From NCBI RefSeq assembly GCF_000247815.1, contig NC_021680.1, positions 6,241,431-6,305,430 of the forward strand: a stretch of DNA of 64,000 nucleotides. Reading direction: 5' to 3'. The stretch is from Ficedula albicollis (lineage: Eukaryota > Chordata > Aves > Passeriformes > Muscicapidae). Below the pieces are notes generated by a model that did not search any database, had not been told where the DNA came from, and saw nothing but the letters and a program-made list of their open reading frames with translations. Below are positions 27,369 to 37,935 of this stretch, in pieces. The translations under genes and the position numbers were made by a program. The stretch's first letter is position 1. Each line of letters starts with the position of its first letter.

Positions 27369-30300
27369 GTGAGTCCGCCCCGCTTGCCTTTCTGCCCCTC
27401 CTGCTCTCTGCCCTTTCTCTGCTCTCTGTGGGTGCCAGGCCCCCGCTGGCCTGGGAGGGATGGTCTGCGCTTCTCAGCGGGGTTGCTGCTGGCAGCAGAC
27501 AAGAGAATTCCCGCGCTTTTAAAAGCTTCTTTAAAAGCCTGGTGGCCCGGAGGCTGCCGTGGATGGATGGTCGCTGTGGTGCTTTCCTGCTCAGCGTTCC
27601 GCTCCGTCGGCTGTGTAAAGCCCTGGGGAGGCGGGAGTGCGTTGCAGAGATGCTAAGCCCAGCTCTGGTTCCCACAGCCAACCCTTGCTGCTCGAACCCC
27701 TGCCAGAACAGAGGCGTCTGCATGACCGCCGGGCCGGATCGCTACGAGTGTGACTGCACCAGGACAGGCTACTACGGGCAGAACTGCACCACACGTGAGT
27801 ATCCATACCTCTCTCCGTGCAAATGGAGCACATAATCCAATTCCACCCTTGCAGGTGTTCCTCCGCGAGCTAATTAATAATAACCTTCCCATTGTTGCTC
27901 GCAGCGGAATTCTTCACGTGGCTGAGGGTAGCGCTGAAACCATCGCCGAACACTGTCCACTACATCCTCACCCACTTCCAAGGAGTCTGGAATATCATCA
28001 ACAACATTCCCTTCTTACGGGACGCTATCATGAGATACGTACTAACGTGTAAGTGTGAATTGTCTCTTCCATTCATCTTAAAGCTTACTCCAGAATATTG
28101 CACTGATCTCTCTACAAACCAAGAAGCCCAAATTGCACTGAAGTTAAAACACCAAAATTTAAGACTTCTGCATGATGCAGACTTGTATAAAACATACTGA
28201 AGTGCAGCTTGATTCTGCTTTCTTCAAGAGTCCAGGATTTTGCTGACGTGAACTTGGCACCCCGTTGCTTGTACTAATAGTGAGATCCATCTGATCTGCC
28301 AGAATCCAGTACTGTTATTCAATAACTCTAATCATATTTAACATCAGTAACTGATATGTGTGGAATTTGCAACTGTTGCCAAGTATATGCAAAAGATCTG
28401 GCTCTGTGATTTACTTTTTGAGACTAAAATGTGCAGTTAAAAATAACCAAATATTAATTTGTCTTTCAGCAAGATCACACTTGATTGACAGCCCACCAAC
28501 TTACAATAGTGACTACAATTACAAAAGCTGGGAAGCTTATTCCAATCTTTCCTACTACACGAGAAGCCTTCCACCAGTAGGACTTGACTGCCCAACACCA
28601 ATGGGTGTTAAAGGTGAGGAATCAACCAGACACGTAATGATTGGTCTTTTCTGAGAGGAAAAAAATAAGTAGTAGTTCCTATGAGACCTGCTTGTCTCTA
28701 GGCTTTTTTCAGGGTAGTTGACTTTAGGAACAACTATGTTTTGGATATGTTGTTTGAAGATCTAAAAAACATTATTCTGGTTCTTGCTGTTGAGTTGTAT
28801 GCTAAAAGCAGGAAATTTAGAAATTTCTAATAAAATCAAGAAAGTGAGCATAGAAAGCGACCATAGGTAATTCTCCTTGTTTGTATGCTGCTGTTATCAT
28901 ATTCCACTGAAAGTCTTAAGCCTTTTTGTTAGGAATAAACTTCAGTATTGCATAAAGGGTTGTCTTGAGTATCTCACTGTCTGTTTCTCCCACAGGTAAG
29001 AAAGAGCTTCCAGATTCGAAGCTGATCGTGGAGAAGTTTTTGCTGAGGAGAAAGTTCATTCCCGACCCGCAAGGCACGAACGTGATGTTCACATTCTTTG
29101 CCCAGCACTTCACCCACCAGTTCTTCAAGACGGACCACAAGCGGGGCCCTGCCTTCACCAGAGCGCTTGGCCACGGGGTACGGTCACAGCTGGGGACATG
29201 GCTCCTGCTCTTTGGGAGCTGCTGAGCAGCTGGAATGGCTGGAATGGCATCCTCTGGGTTGCCAGGGGACACAAACACCTGTGCACACAGTCCTGGGATT
29301 ACCCCTTCTGTAACTGCTCCCCAGGCCAAATTCCAGTGTTTGGTAACCTCTCTTCCCTGGTCAGAGCCGTGTGCTCTGCACAAGTGGTTCTGTTTAAAAT
29401 ACCTGCCCAGTGATCTCTTATTGTTCCCAAAAATCTGCTTTCACCTAAAGCATGTTAGGTGTAGTGAGTATCCAGAACTTCTCTGGACTCTGTCAGTTTC
29501 AAAGAGCTGTATCCAGCACTTCAGTATTGCTTATGTACTGCTAAAAGCCTTATTTTAAAAAGAACCTCAAAAGCAGACTTGGATTTAAGATCTTTACCTA
29601 CAAGATAGGCATCCTTTGGACAAAGAGTTCTTCACCAGAAGTGTCACTCCTATGTCCAAACAAAAGCTATAAATTGTGTGTGTATATATAGAAAGCTGTC
29701 TGCATAATAAAAAGTTGCTGACACTTTAAACAGAGACCTTTTAAACTGCCGATGTAACAACCTCCTCTTACGCAGAGATGGCACCAGTTGCCAGGAAATA
29801 ATTTGGCTTCATCTTAAATATTGGTGCTTATAAGGTAGCGGTAATATAATTAAAAGGTAAACATCTAGGGGGTTGAGCTCCTATTGGTATCCATAGAATT
29901 GGGGCTTATCCTAAAATAGCAAAAAATGCAGGTTGGCTTCATGTCCCAAATGCTTTTATTTTATAGGTTGACTTGAACCACATTTATGGAGAGACTCTGG
30001 AGAGACAACTTAAACTGAGGCTTCGAAAGGATGGAAAGCTAAAATACCAGGTATGTCTCAGAATTCCTGCCTTCTTACTGAATGGCATGGATTTCCTAAA
30101 TTAGTGCTGTGTGAATGGTGTAGGTGATCTAAAGCGTGAGTCAGAGCCGAGAGCCAACAGAACTTAACCCAAGTATCGCAGCTCACAGCTCCTGTTGTTT
30201 GCCCCTTGCACAGATGATCGACGGCGAGATGTACCCGCCGACGGTGCGGGACACGCAGGCGGAGATGCTGTACCCGCCCCACGTGCCTGAGCACCTGCAG

Positions 30301-32480
30301 TTCTCCGTGGGGCAGGAGGTGTTCGGGCTGGTGCCGGGGCTGATGATGTACGCCACGATCTGGCTGCGCGAGCACAACCGCGTCTGCGACGTGCTCAAGC
30401 GCCAGCACCCCGAGTGGGACGACGAGCAGCTCTTCCAGACCACCCGCCTCATACTGATAGGTGAGAGTCCCTGCTGCTGTGTGCCGCCCCAGCTCCAGCC
30501 TGCATGCCTGGAGTGGGGGTGAAGCTGTCCCCTAAATTGGGTCTGAGTCTCCTTCATGACCTGTCGCTGCGGTTGTGTTGAGGTGCAGCTTCCCCCCAGC
30601 TCTGCTAAAGATGGAGCTGAAGAAAACTCAGTGACCCTCCGTTCTCTTATCTGAGGGAAGCAGAACTGAAAGCAGTGAAAAGACAGGAAGCTCAGGTTCC
30701 TTTCTCAGAGAAAGCCTGTGAGGCTGGATGACCTCAGGCTCCCTGATCTGGGGCTTTTTTTCCCCTAGGGTTGGGTCAGCTCAGGTATGCTTTAAAAGAA
30801 AGGCTGTGATTAAGTCTAAAGTTCAGAAGGTTATGTAAAATGTAACAGCATAGTTCTCCTGTCTAATTGTGTGCCCAATGATATTTCATCTTATGTAAAT
30901 GGTGATGTGCTCTAAGCTGGAAAAAACCTTGCCCCAACTGAACCCATAAACCAAGACAATTGTATTACGTAGTTCAGAAGCTGAGATTGGCTTTCAGACA
31001 TCAACTTTCTTCATTATCCCCTCCCTCTATCCTAGAGATATTGTATAACTGAGCACAGTGTAATACTGGTGTGCTGTTCTGTGGAGGCTGCAAGGAATTG
31101 TGTCTTGGGAGGGGAAAACAGGCTGTAGAAAACACCTCACTACCCACAGCCCAGAACTCTTGGGATCTGAAGTATTGTTCCACCCCTTAGTCACATAAAA
31201 TACATTAATTGCTTTCTAGAAGATACTACAGAAGAGTTTTTGTTGTCCTGATCACTGTAGTATATTTTAGAAAAGTTCAGAAATGGTATTTTCCCTGCCA
31301 CTGAAGAGAATCAACATTCTCTCCTGTTCCTTTGTCCAACAGGAGAGACAATCAAGATCGTTATAGAGGACTATGTGCAGCACCTGAGCGGGTACCACTT
31401 CAAGCTGAAGTTTGACCCCGAGCTGCTCTTCAACCAGAGGTTCCAGTACCAGAACCGCATCGCAGCCGAGTTCAACACGCTGTACCACTGGCACCCATTG
31501 CTGCCTGACACCTTCCACATCCACGACCAGGAGTACACCTTCCAGCAGTTCCTCTACAACAACTCCATCATGCTGGAACACGGCCTCTCCCATATGGTCA
31601 AATCTTTCTCTAAGCAAAGTGCTGGCAGGGTAGGTCCTTCCTCGAGTTGATGGTGTGCCAACAGGCATGAGCTAGGGGTGGGACAAGGGAATGGGATAAA
31701 GCTACTTATTTAAAACTAATCACTGGAAAGGCACAACTTCCTTGTGACTCATATTAGGAGATCTTACATCTTTCCCTCTTTCATGAACAGGTTGCTGGTG
31801 GGAAGAACGTTCCTGCTGCAGTACAGAAAGTGGCAAAGGCCTCCATTGACCAGAGCAGGCAGATGAGGTACCAGTCCTTGAACGAGTACAGGAAACGCTT
31901 CATGCTGAAACCATTCCGATCCTTTGAAGAGCTTACAGGTAACAGTCCTCATCCTTCCCAGCAAATTGTTTTAAAATTCCCTCAGAGTCCTGCAGTGTCA
32001 TTACTGGGCTCGAGCAGGACAGTCTTGCACAGAAAATGGGATTTTTCCACTTACAGTTGGTTACTCGTTGCAGGAGAAAAAGAGATGGCAGCGGAGCTGG
32101 AGGAGCTGTACGGGGACATCGATGCCATGGAGCTGTACCCAGGCCTGCTGGTGGAGAAGCCCCGGCCCGGGGCCATCTTTGGCGAGACCATGGTGGAGAT
32201 CGGGGCGCCGTTCTCCCTGAAGGGGCTGATGGGCAACGCCATCTGCTCCCCCGAGTACTGGAAGCCCAGCACCTTCGGGGGCAAGGTGGGCTTCGACATC
32301 GTCAACACGGCCTCCCTGCAGAAGCTCATCTGCAACAACGTGAAGGGCTGTCCCTTCACTGCCTTCCACATCCTGCCTCCCGAGCCCACCGAGGCCACCA
32401 TTAACGTTAGTACCTCAAAAACTGCCATGGAGGATATCAACCCTACACTCCTGCTGAAAGAGCGCTCTGCCGAGCTATAG
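27314..32480 (+). CDS. PTGS2: Prostaglandin G/H synthase 2 (cyclooxygenase-2), complete ten-exon gene
   Basis: The enzyme converts arachidonate to PGG2 (cyclooxygenase site) and then PGH2 (haem peroxidase site) on the lumenal face of the ER and nuclear envelope. Coding exons are 27314-27368, 27678-27794, 27905-28048, 28470-28613, 28996-29177, 29967-30050, 30214-30460, 31343-31629, 31791-31938 and 32074-32480, all with GT-AG introns. They sum to 1815 nt, 604 residues, the human length; exons 2-9 match my recollection of the human exon sizes. In order: Leu/Ala signal peptide (1-18), EGF-like domain (about 20-56), membrane-binding helices (about 58-107), catalytic domain. Key residues are Arg107 (carboxylate binding), His194 (distal), Tyr372 (catalytic), His375 (proximal haem), Ser517 (aspirin target) and the COX-2 pocket set Val421, Arg500, Val510. 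Sequons lie at Asn54, NLS, NNS and Asn580. The C-terminal COX-2-type insert and an SAEL ER-retention-like end exclude PTGS1. The ATG has G at -3. Confidence 0.98.
27369..27677 (+). other. PTGS2: PTGS2 intron 1, 309 nt, open in the coding frame
   Basis: The intron is exactly 103 x 3 nt and contains no stop codon in the PTGS2 frame, so exon 1, intron 1 and exon 2 form one continuous reading frame. The intronic part would add 103 residues right after the signal peptide, beginning with a hydrophobic segment ([16 protein letters not shown]). Splice sites are standard (GTGAGT / CCCACAG), so normal splicing is expected as the default. See findings. Confidence 0.85.
27678..27794 (+). CDS. PTGS2: PTGS2 coding exon 2 (EGF-like domain)
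   Basis: 117 nt between a CCCACAG acceptor and a GTGAGT donor. They encode the cysteine-rich EGF-like module (Cys22, 23, 27, 33, 43, 45, 55), which mediates dimer contacts, and the NCT glycosylation sequon at Asn54. The last codon (Pro58) is split with exon 3. Confidence 0.96.
27905..28048 (+). CDS. PTGS2: PTGS2 coding exon 3 (membrane-binding domain)
   Basis: 144 nt encode the amphipathic helices that insert into one leaflet of the ER membrane and form the mouth of the substrate channel. The [10 protein letters not shown] and [11 protein letters not shown] segments are typical of the family. The donor GTAAGT is at 28049. Confidence 0.96.
28470..28613 (+). CDS. PTGS2: PTGS2 coding exon 4 (Arg107 substrate clamp)
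   Basis: 144 nt that open with Ser-Arg-Ser-His-Leu-Ile-Asp. Arg107 is the equivalent of ovine Arg120, which pairs with the arachidonate carboxylate. The SNLSYYTR segment keeps a conserved N-glycosylation sequon (ovine Asn144). Donor GTGAGG. Confidence 0.96.
28996..29177 (+). CDS. PTGS2: PTGS2 coding exon 5 (distal haem histidine)
   Basis: 182 nt that include [11 protein letters not shown] with Gln190 and His194, the distal side of the peroxidase haem, followed by the conserved [10 protein letters not shown] segment. The exon ends in phase 0 at a GTACGG donor, a weak match to the GTRAGT consensus. Confidence 0.96.
29967..30050 (+). CDS. PTGS2: PTGS2 coding exon 6
   Basis: 84 nt, 28 codons in phase 0 at both ends, encoding [14 protein letters not shown] and a basic segment (residues 215-242) of the catalytic domain. 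Acceptor TTATAG, donor GTATGT. Confidence 0.96.
30214..30460 (+). CDS. PTGS2: PTGS2 coding exon 7 (catalytic core)
   Basis: 247 nt, GC-rich at third positions. It encodes [20 protein letters not shown] and the EHNRVCDVL core, among the most conserved parts of animal haem peroxidases (residues 243-324). Donor GTGAGA. Confidence 0.97.
31343..31629 (+). CDS. PTGS2: PTGS2 coding exon 8 (Tyr372 / His375 active site)
   Basis: 287 nt. [13 protein letters not shown] carries Tyr372, the tyrosyl-radical residue, and His375, the proximal haem ligand. The [11 protein letters not shown] segment keeps another N-glycosylation sequon. Acceptor CCAACAG, donor GTAGGT. Confidence 0.97.
31791..31938 (+). CDS. 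PTGS2: PTGS2 coding exon 9
   Basis: 148 nt. The first codon is Val421, equivalent to ovine position 434, where COX-1 has Ile and COX-2 has Val; it controls access to the COX-2 side pocket. The rest encodes the conserved [20 protein letters not shown] region. Confidence 0.96.
32074..32480 (+). CDS. PTGS2: PTGS2 coding exon 10 (Ser517, COX-2 tail)
   Basis: 407 coding nt ending in TAG. It includes Arg500 and Val510 (COX-2 selectivity), Ser517 in [12 protein letters not shown] (aspirin acetylation) and the COX-2-only C-terminal insert with the NVS sequon at Asn580. That site governs degradation of mammalian COX-2. The protein ends SAEL where human ends STEL. One residue is missing relative to human just before the insert. 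Confidence 0.96.
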
Positions 32481-32498
32481 AAACCCAGCTATCTCTCT

Positions 32499-32547
32499 AT
32501 TTATTTATTTAACTGTGTTATTTATTTTATTTATGACTTAGTATTTA
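32499..32547 (+). promoter_or_regulatory. PTGS2: AU-rich mRNA-instability element (six ATTTA)
   Basis: ATTTA occurs at 32499, 32503, 32507, 32520, 32529 and 32543, three of them overlapping, starting 19 nt after the stop codon. This position and density match the conserved ARE of mammalian PTGS2, which binds HuR (stabilising) and TTP and other decay factors. Function in this bird is inferred from that. Confidence 0.85.
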
Positions 32548-33075
32548 AAAAACCAACTTGAGCATCTTCATTGTGGGGGTTGCCTTAAATTCCTTACTGA
32601 GGTAAGGCTTCCATTTACAAAAGGGATTTTCTGTGTTTCAGCGTGACAGTGGTGAATCCCTTGTTTAAAATCTTCTGTAACAGAACGATGTATTCCAAAG
32701 TGGATTAAGATTCCATCTTCTTTTTACTATTGTTTTAATACTTGATGAAGGGGAGTGGTGGTGATTCTGTCTGTCAGTTTTCATAGGTCACATAACACTA
32801 CAAAAGCAACTTTTTTTCTCAGCGACTTGAAAGCAGCTATTGACTTAAAAGTATAAAAAAAAAAGTGACTTAATGAAAACTGCCAGAGGATATTATGGAT
32901 TTCATAAGAGCACTCAAAAATGAACAAAAAAAAATACTTGAGTCTCACTTCTTTATGTAAGGTCAGAAAATGCATTGCATTTGTTGTTGATACTACCTCT
33001 CCCTCACTGCAGATAGAGCACTTTGTATCATAACTTAATGTCTCTTATGTGCAAATCCACTTCTGGATTTAGATG

Positions 33076-33184
33076 AAAGTAAATATTTTTACAACTTTTT
33101 AAATAATGTTTTTTAATGTTTTAAATATTTAAAGTAAATTTTTTACAACTTTTTAAAAATGTCTTTAGTATTTTAAATATTTAA
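33076..33184 (+). repeat. 55-bp tandem duplication in the PTGS2 3'UTR
   Basis: Two AT-rich copies (33076-33130 and 33131-33184), each starting AAAGTAAAT and carrying TTTACAACTTTTTAAA and TTTTAAATATTTAA, differ by several substitutions. Each copy ends in an ATTTA-type motif, so the duplication adds an AU-rich block. Confidence 0.75.
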
Positions 33185-34691
33185 AGAAAATAGTACTTTT
33201 CATGGATTCTACTTCTTTCTGAAGAAAGTGTGAGAGATGTATTAGTTGTGCAAGGAGGTGAGAATGAGATACTGAGCTTAGCAGTAGTTGATTCTCAGGC
33301 TGCAATACAGGGCTGCTTGCATTTGGATAGGGATTTTTTTTTTTGTAACTCTGAGGAGGTCTTAAACTTAGCCCAAGGCACTGGGATTCTTTTCATAGTT
33401 GTAGTTCTCTGGTCTACTTGATAATGTAATTTTAATGTCTCTTACTCTAAGGACAGTATAGCTGGAGTTAGGATGTGCTGTGGCTTTATGCTCCCAAAAA
33501 CAGGGGAGCTATAAACTGAGCAGCTCTGTAAATACACAGAGAGCTGAGAGATTCAGTAGCACTTCCAGGCACAGGAGGTAGCTCTGCCTGTGTGCACAAG
33601 CTGTACATGCAATTTGTACTTCTATTTATTGGGAGGGGGAGGTGGGATAATGTTTTATTTATAATTTATAAACAGTGGTATTTTAAATAAGTGGCTTAAG
33701 CTTCTTTAAAACCGGCCAGCACAAAATCTCCTAGACATATTTGTCCTAATCCAGCAGTAAAATATCTAGTCTCATCTGGGCACATAGGTTACACAAGATC
33801 TTGTATAGGACTTCAGACTTTGCATGTAAGGGTATCTTTTTTTAATTTCTAGAGAGGAAGTGTAGAAGATGATCTTCCCATAAAAGCAGCTGGGGAACTA
33901 TAGGGAAAAAGAAAATGTCACTTCAGACTGGAATAGAGCAGCAACCGGGTATTCTGTGCCCCTGCCCAAAATTCCTTGACTACTTGTGGAAAAGGACTTG
34001 AGTTTTCTATTTCATCTGAACTCTAAAGCACTTGTAGGGGCTTGTGCATTGTACCAGCTCTGGCAGCAGTGTAGTTTGTCTGTGGCTTCTGTTTCCATGG
34101 ATTTGTGTAGAGGCAGCCATGCCTCGTGCTGGGTCGGTCTGTAATTGTGGCCATGAGCAGCCAAACCAAGCTCTCCTGCAGCCATCAGTACCAGTGACTG
34201 GTCTGGAGTGGTCCTTGGTATGGCTGCTGTGGGACCAAGAAGGGCATTTGTTTTCCTTTCTCTGTTTGAAGCACGAAGAAGGGAAAACCTTCTCTCCCCT
34301 TGTATCCAAAGGTGGTCAGTACTGTATGTGCTAACAAGTGAACACTGCTTGGACACTTTTTCCTCATGCAAATTGTCCATCAGATCTAGCTCTGGGCACC
34401 CTTCAGAGCACCCTTCTGCCATTAACCCAGGAACAGGGTTTGGCAGAGTCAGAAGGGAGGCAAGTCTGGACAGATTGAGTTATTTTGGGGTAGGTACAGA
34501 GGAATTCCTCAGACCATCTCAGCTGAGTTAAGTTACAGGCTGCTTCAGCAAGGATTCCTGTGCACTCTGTGTTTTGTACTCTACTGTCACTAAATGTGGA
34601 TGTTTGAGATTATTTATTTAAAATTCTGTGAATTGTTTTTCACTTTATTTTTGTAGGACAACAATGTTGTTAAACTGCAATTGTTTATATA

Positions 34692-34697
34692 AATAAA
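34692..34697 (+). terminator. PTGS2: PTGS2 polyadenylation signal AATAAA
   Basis: Canonical AATAAA followed about 15 nt later by ATTAC and a GT-rich stretch (TTTGTTTGTGTTTT at about 34724), the usual cleavage-site layout. Two ATTTA motifs lie about 75 nt before it. Confidence 0.75.
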
Positions 34698-37364
34698 TTG
34701 AAAACATTACCTTTATGTGCTCCTTTGTTTGTGTTTTCCTTCAGCAGTGTTTAGGATGGAACAGTTCTTTAACTGATTACATGGAGAATTACAGGGTATT
34801 ACCCTCTCTGATGTATCAAACCCAAAATGCCTGTAGCTTAAATTGCCCAGATGGAGTAATTTTTTTCCCTTTGGCCTCAAGTGAAAAGGGATTTCACTCT
34901 TCCATCCCTGGAGGAGCCAGCTCCTCTCATCTACAGCAGAGGTGTCAGCTTCAAAGGGAAAGTACAATATTGGGGTTGCACAACACGCCTTGGTGTAACA
35001 GACTTCCCTTCCTCTCTTCCCTATTCCCAGGGTAGAGCAGCCCAGAGCTGTTTCCTTTCATGCTTGACATTCTCCAGAAGGGGAAACTGCTTTGGGATGC
35101 AAGTGACCACTAGACCAGAGCAGGGCTGTGCTTCCTGAAAGCTGGAGCAGGAGCTGGGACAATGCTCCCGCTCTTGCAGTAAGCGTCTTTGAGGCCACCC
35201 AGCCTCTGCCCAACATTTTCACCTCTGGTTAGAAATAAGGGGAAGCTGGGAAGGAGACATCCCAGGAGATCGCTGTACTGCCTGTCACTCACCACCTGCA
35301 CCAGTCTCTGACCAAATGTCCCCTTCAATCATCCCACTGCTGACTGTCCCCATTATTCCCCCATCCCAATATTGGTGCACTGTCCTCTCACAGCCTCTGC
35401 CTGGAGACCAACCCTAGAGCCACACTACCTCACCCAGAGTCACCTTCCTTCCAGCCACCCAAAGTCCTCTTTGGTCCAAACTCATCCCCGTGTCCCACAA
35501 GTGAATATTCCCAACAGCTCTCCAGTCCTGAGTGTGTGACAGTTCTGCCTCTGCTTCAGAGCTCGTTTCCATCTCCACAGGTGTGCAGCTCCTTTGCATT
35601 CCAGCCACCTAAACACCTCCAGCAATTCTCACCACTCCATCCTCATCACTTCAGTGACCATCTTCAGTCCCAAAAATGCAATGTCCTGAGGACCCTTGCA
35701 AAAACATCACTTCAGTGCCTCACCAGGCTGTGGGTGAATGGGGGCATGTGCAGACCACGTGTGGGGCTTTTTTCCTTTGACAACCAGTCAGCTCAGTGTC
35801 CCCACAGGTGAACTGCCACTTCCCTGTTGCAGGGGGAAGCTGAACAAGGCAGGAGTGAATCAGTGGGAGATGACGGGCAGCGATCAGGAGGCTGCAGGAT
35901 CATCCATGGAGAAGGTGCTTTGGGTGACTGCTGCCCTAATTAGGGAAGCACCAGCCCAAATGGATTTGAGCATGATGGCTGAGATAGTTTGATCGAGGAG
36001 GAGCTCCTCCTGTCCTCTGAGCAGGGGCATGTCCCGATGACACAAAAGACAAGAATGTTCCCCAGAAGAAACCTGCCCTGCCAAATTCTTGCTCCCCAGC
36101 CTGAGTTGAGAGAACTGTTTCACCCCAGGCAGTGTGATAAAGGAGGGGGGCTCAGCAGGAAGTCTATCCAGGCTCATGAGAGCTCCATGTTTGGGAGCAG
36201 GTCACCTCCCATCCTTGCCCAGGGCTTTTCCCAGCATCACTCACTCTCTGCCCACTGCACAGGAATTCCTTATGTACCCTGAGTGGGAGCCCTGCAGGCA
36301 CCTGACCAGGTTGGTTCTGCACCTGAGCTGAGCTGAGCTGAATTTTACACTGAGCTCCCCAGGCATCTGGTTTTCCAGATTCCAAGAGACCTTCCTGGAA
36401 CAAGTGGCTGCAAGAAAACAATCCTTTGGTTTTCAGCATCAATCCAGAAAAGTCAACAGGTGGCTTGGCTGGAGAGAGGGAATGGATCTGTCATGGGTTC
36501 CCTGCCTGTCCACAGCTAATGAAATAGGTGAACAGCTCTGGAAAACTTATTGCAAATCTGGGCTGTTCTCTTTGGAAGACCCGGAAGGAAAACACCTAAA
36601 TGTTGTAGGAACATACATATAGGACAGGAAAGAGCAGGCTGTAACTCTATGCTCTAAACATGGAAAAGGAGGTGAACTCAGACATCCTACTCCCTTTGCT
36701 AAAATGCATGAAAAGAGCCACACAAGGCAGAAATGCAGCAATAACCCAAAGAAATATCATAGGGAAAAAAACTCTCCTTGGGAAGAGCTGAGTGTTCCTC
36801 TTCCTTTAATCTGGGATTTCAGTTTGCAAATAACATACTGAGGAGCAACAGAATTGGATTCAATTTGTAATTCTTTCCTCTGATCCTCTTGTTTTTCCTA
36901 TTAGCAGAAAATCTGGGACTTCTGTCTTACTTATAAAGTCCAGATATTTTCATCAATATTGGCAAGACACTGATCACAATTAAAATCAAACTCAACCAAA
37001 CTTTCCATTCTGTGATTTTCTTGTCTGAAAATCCTGAGTCCGCACTGAAAATCTCAGCGTTCACGTCCAGCCAAAGCTTGAGAAAGCAGAGCCAGAGGTG
37101 GCCTGGACAGGTTGGGAGCTGAGCACCTTTGGGAGAGGGAACCTGTTAAAGCTGGTGAGTTCTCACTGTTTTGCCACTGGGAAAAGGCAGGGTACAGAGC
37201 ACTCTGAATTTGACTCATGCTATTTATTTTTCATCCAGTGGGCATTCCCCATCAGACAGAAAGCAAGGCAGGGAAACCCTAAACCTGGGGGAAGAAGGCA
37301 AATAGTGTTCAAAGCATCTGCTTTTAAACCAACCCACTGCATACCCACTGAGGGTCTCTGGATC

Positions 37365-37502
37365 AATGCCCTGTTCCTGGAAGTATCCAACGCCAGGCTG
37401 AACAGGGCTTGGAGCAACCTGGACACCTGGAAGTGGCAGGGGGGTCAAAATGATCTTTAAGGTCCCTTCCAACCCCAGCCAGTCTGGGTTTCTATGATTC
37501 TG
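37365..37502 (+). mobile_element. CR1 LINE 3' fragment
   Basis: TTCCTGGAAGTATCCAACG, CAGGGCTTGGAGCAACCTGG and TAAGGTCCCTTCCAACCCC, ending TTTCTATGATTCTGT. Confidence 0.85.
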
Positions 37503-37579
37503 TCTGGCCCATAGCAGAGCACATCTGCAAAAACTTGAAAATATTTTGCATCTTCTAACCAACTGCAACCCTAATAGAC

Positions 37580-37754
<175 letters not shown>

Positions 37755-37856
37755 AGAATTCTTTTATGTTAAATTACTTAACACTTACGAGAAGGGCACT
37801 GGCCAAACACAAAGTGCCACACAACCAGGAGAATCCTGCTTGCATCTATACTTAAT

Positions 37857-37935
37857 AGAATCACAGAATCAGTAATGTTGGAAAAGACCTCCAAGATCAA
37901 AGTATCAGCTCATGCTTCTGTCTCAGGACAAACCC
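37857..37935 (-). mobile_element. CR1 LINE 3' fragment, antisense
   Basis: AGAATCACAGAATCAGTAATG and TTGGAAAAGACCTCCAAGAT are the reverse complement of the CR1 terminus, similar in subtype to the copy at 17806. Confidence 0.75.

Larger units (their letters stand above)
26990..27660. other. CpG-rich island over the PTGS2 promoter, exon 1 and intron 1
   Basis: Base composition shifts abruptly from AT-rich to GC-rich with frequent CG dinucleotides, covering the promoter, exon 1 and most of intron 1, and falls back after exon 2. Typical of a vertebrate promoter island. The boundary is estimated by eye. Confidence 0.6.
32481..34713 (+). other. PTGS2: PTGS2 3' untranslated region
   Basis: About 2.2 kb from the stop codon to just past the AATAAA at 34692, close to the long 3'UTR of mammalian PTGS2. 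It is AT-rich and carries an AU-rich element at its start, a 55-bp tandem duplication near 33076 and scattered further ATTTA motifs (33127, 33624, 33657, 33664, 34612, 34616). I saw no earlier AATAAA, so one main 3' end is expected. Confidence 0.8.

Noticed and set aside
27108..27656. 182-codon + frame overlapping PTGS2 exon 1 in another frame
   Set aside because: GC-rich promoter and intron DNA read out of frame; it starts upstream of the likely transcription start and has no domain.
28916..29383. 155-codon - strand frame over PTGS2 exon 5
   Set aside because: Shadow of the real + strand exon, which has family similarity and correct splice sites.
31267..31668. 133-codon - strand frame over PTGS2 exon 8
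   Set aside because: Shadow of a GC-rich coding exon on the opposite strand.
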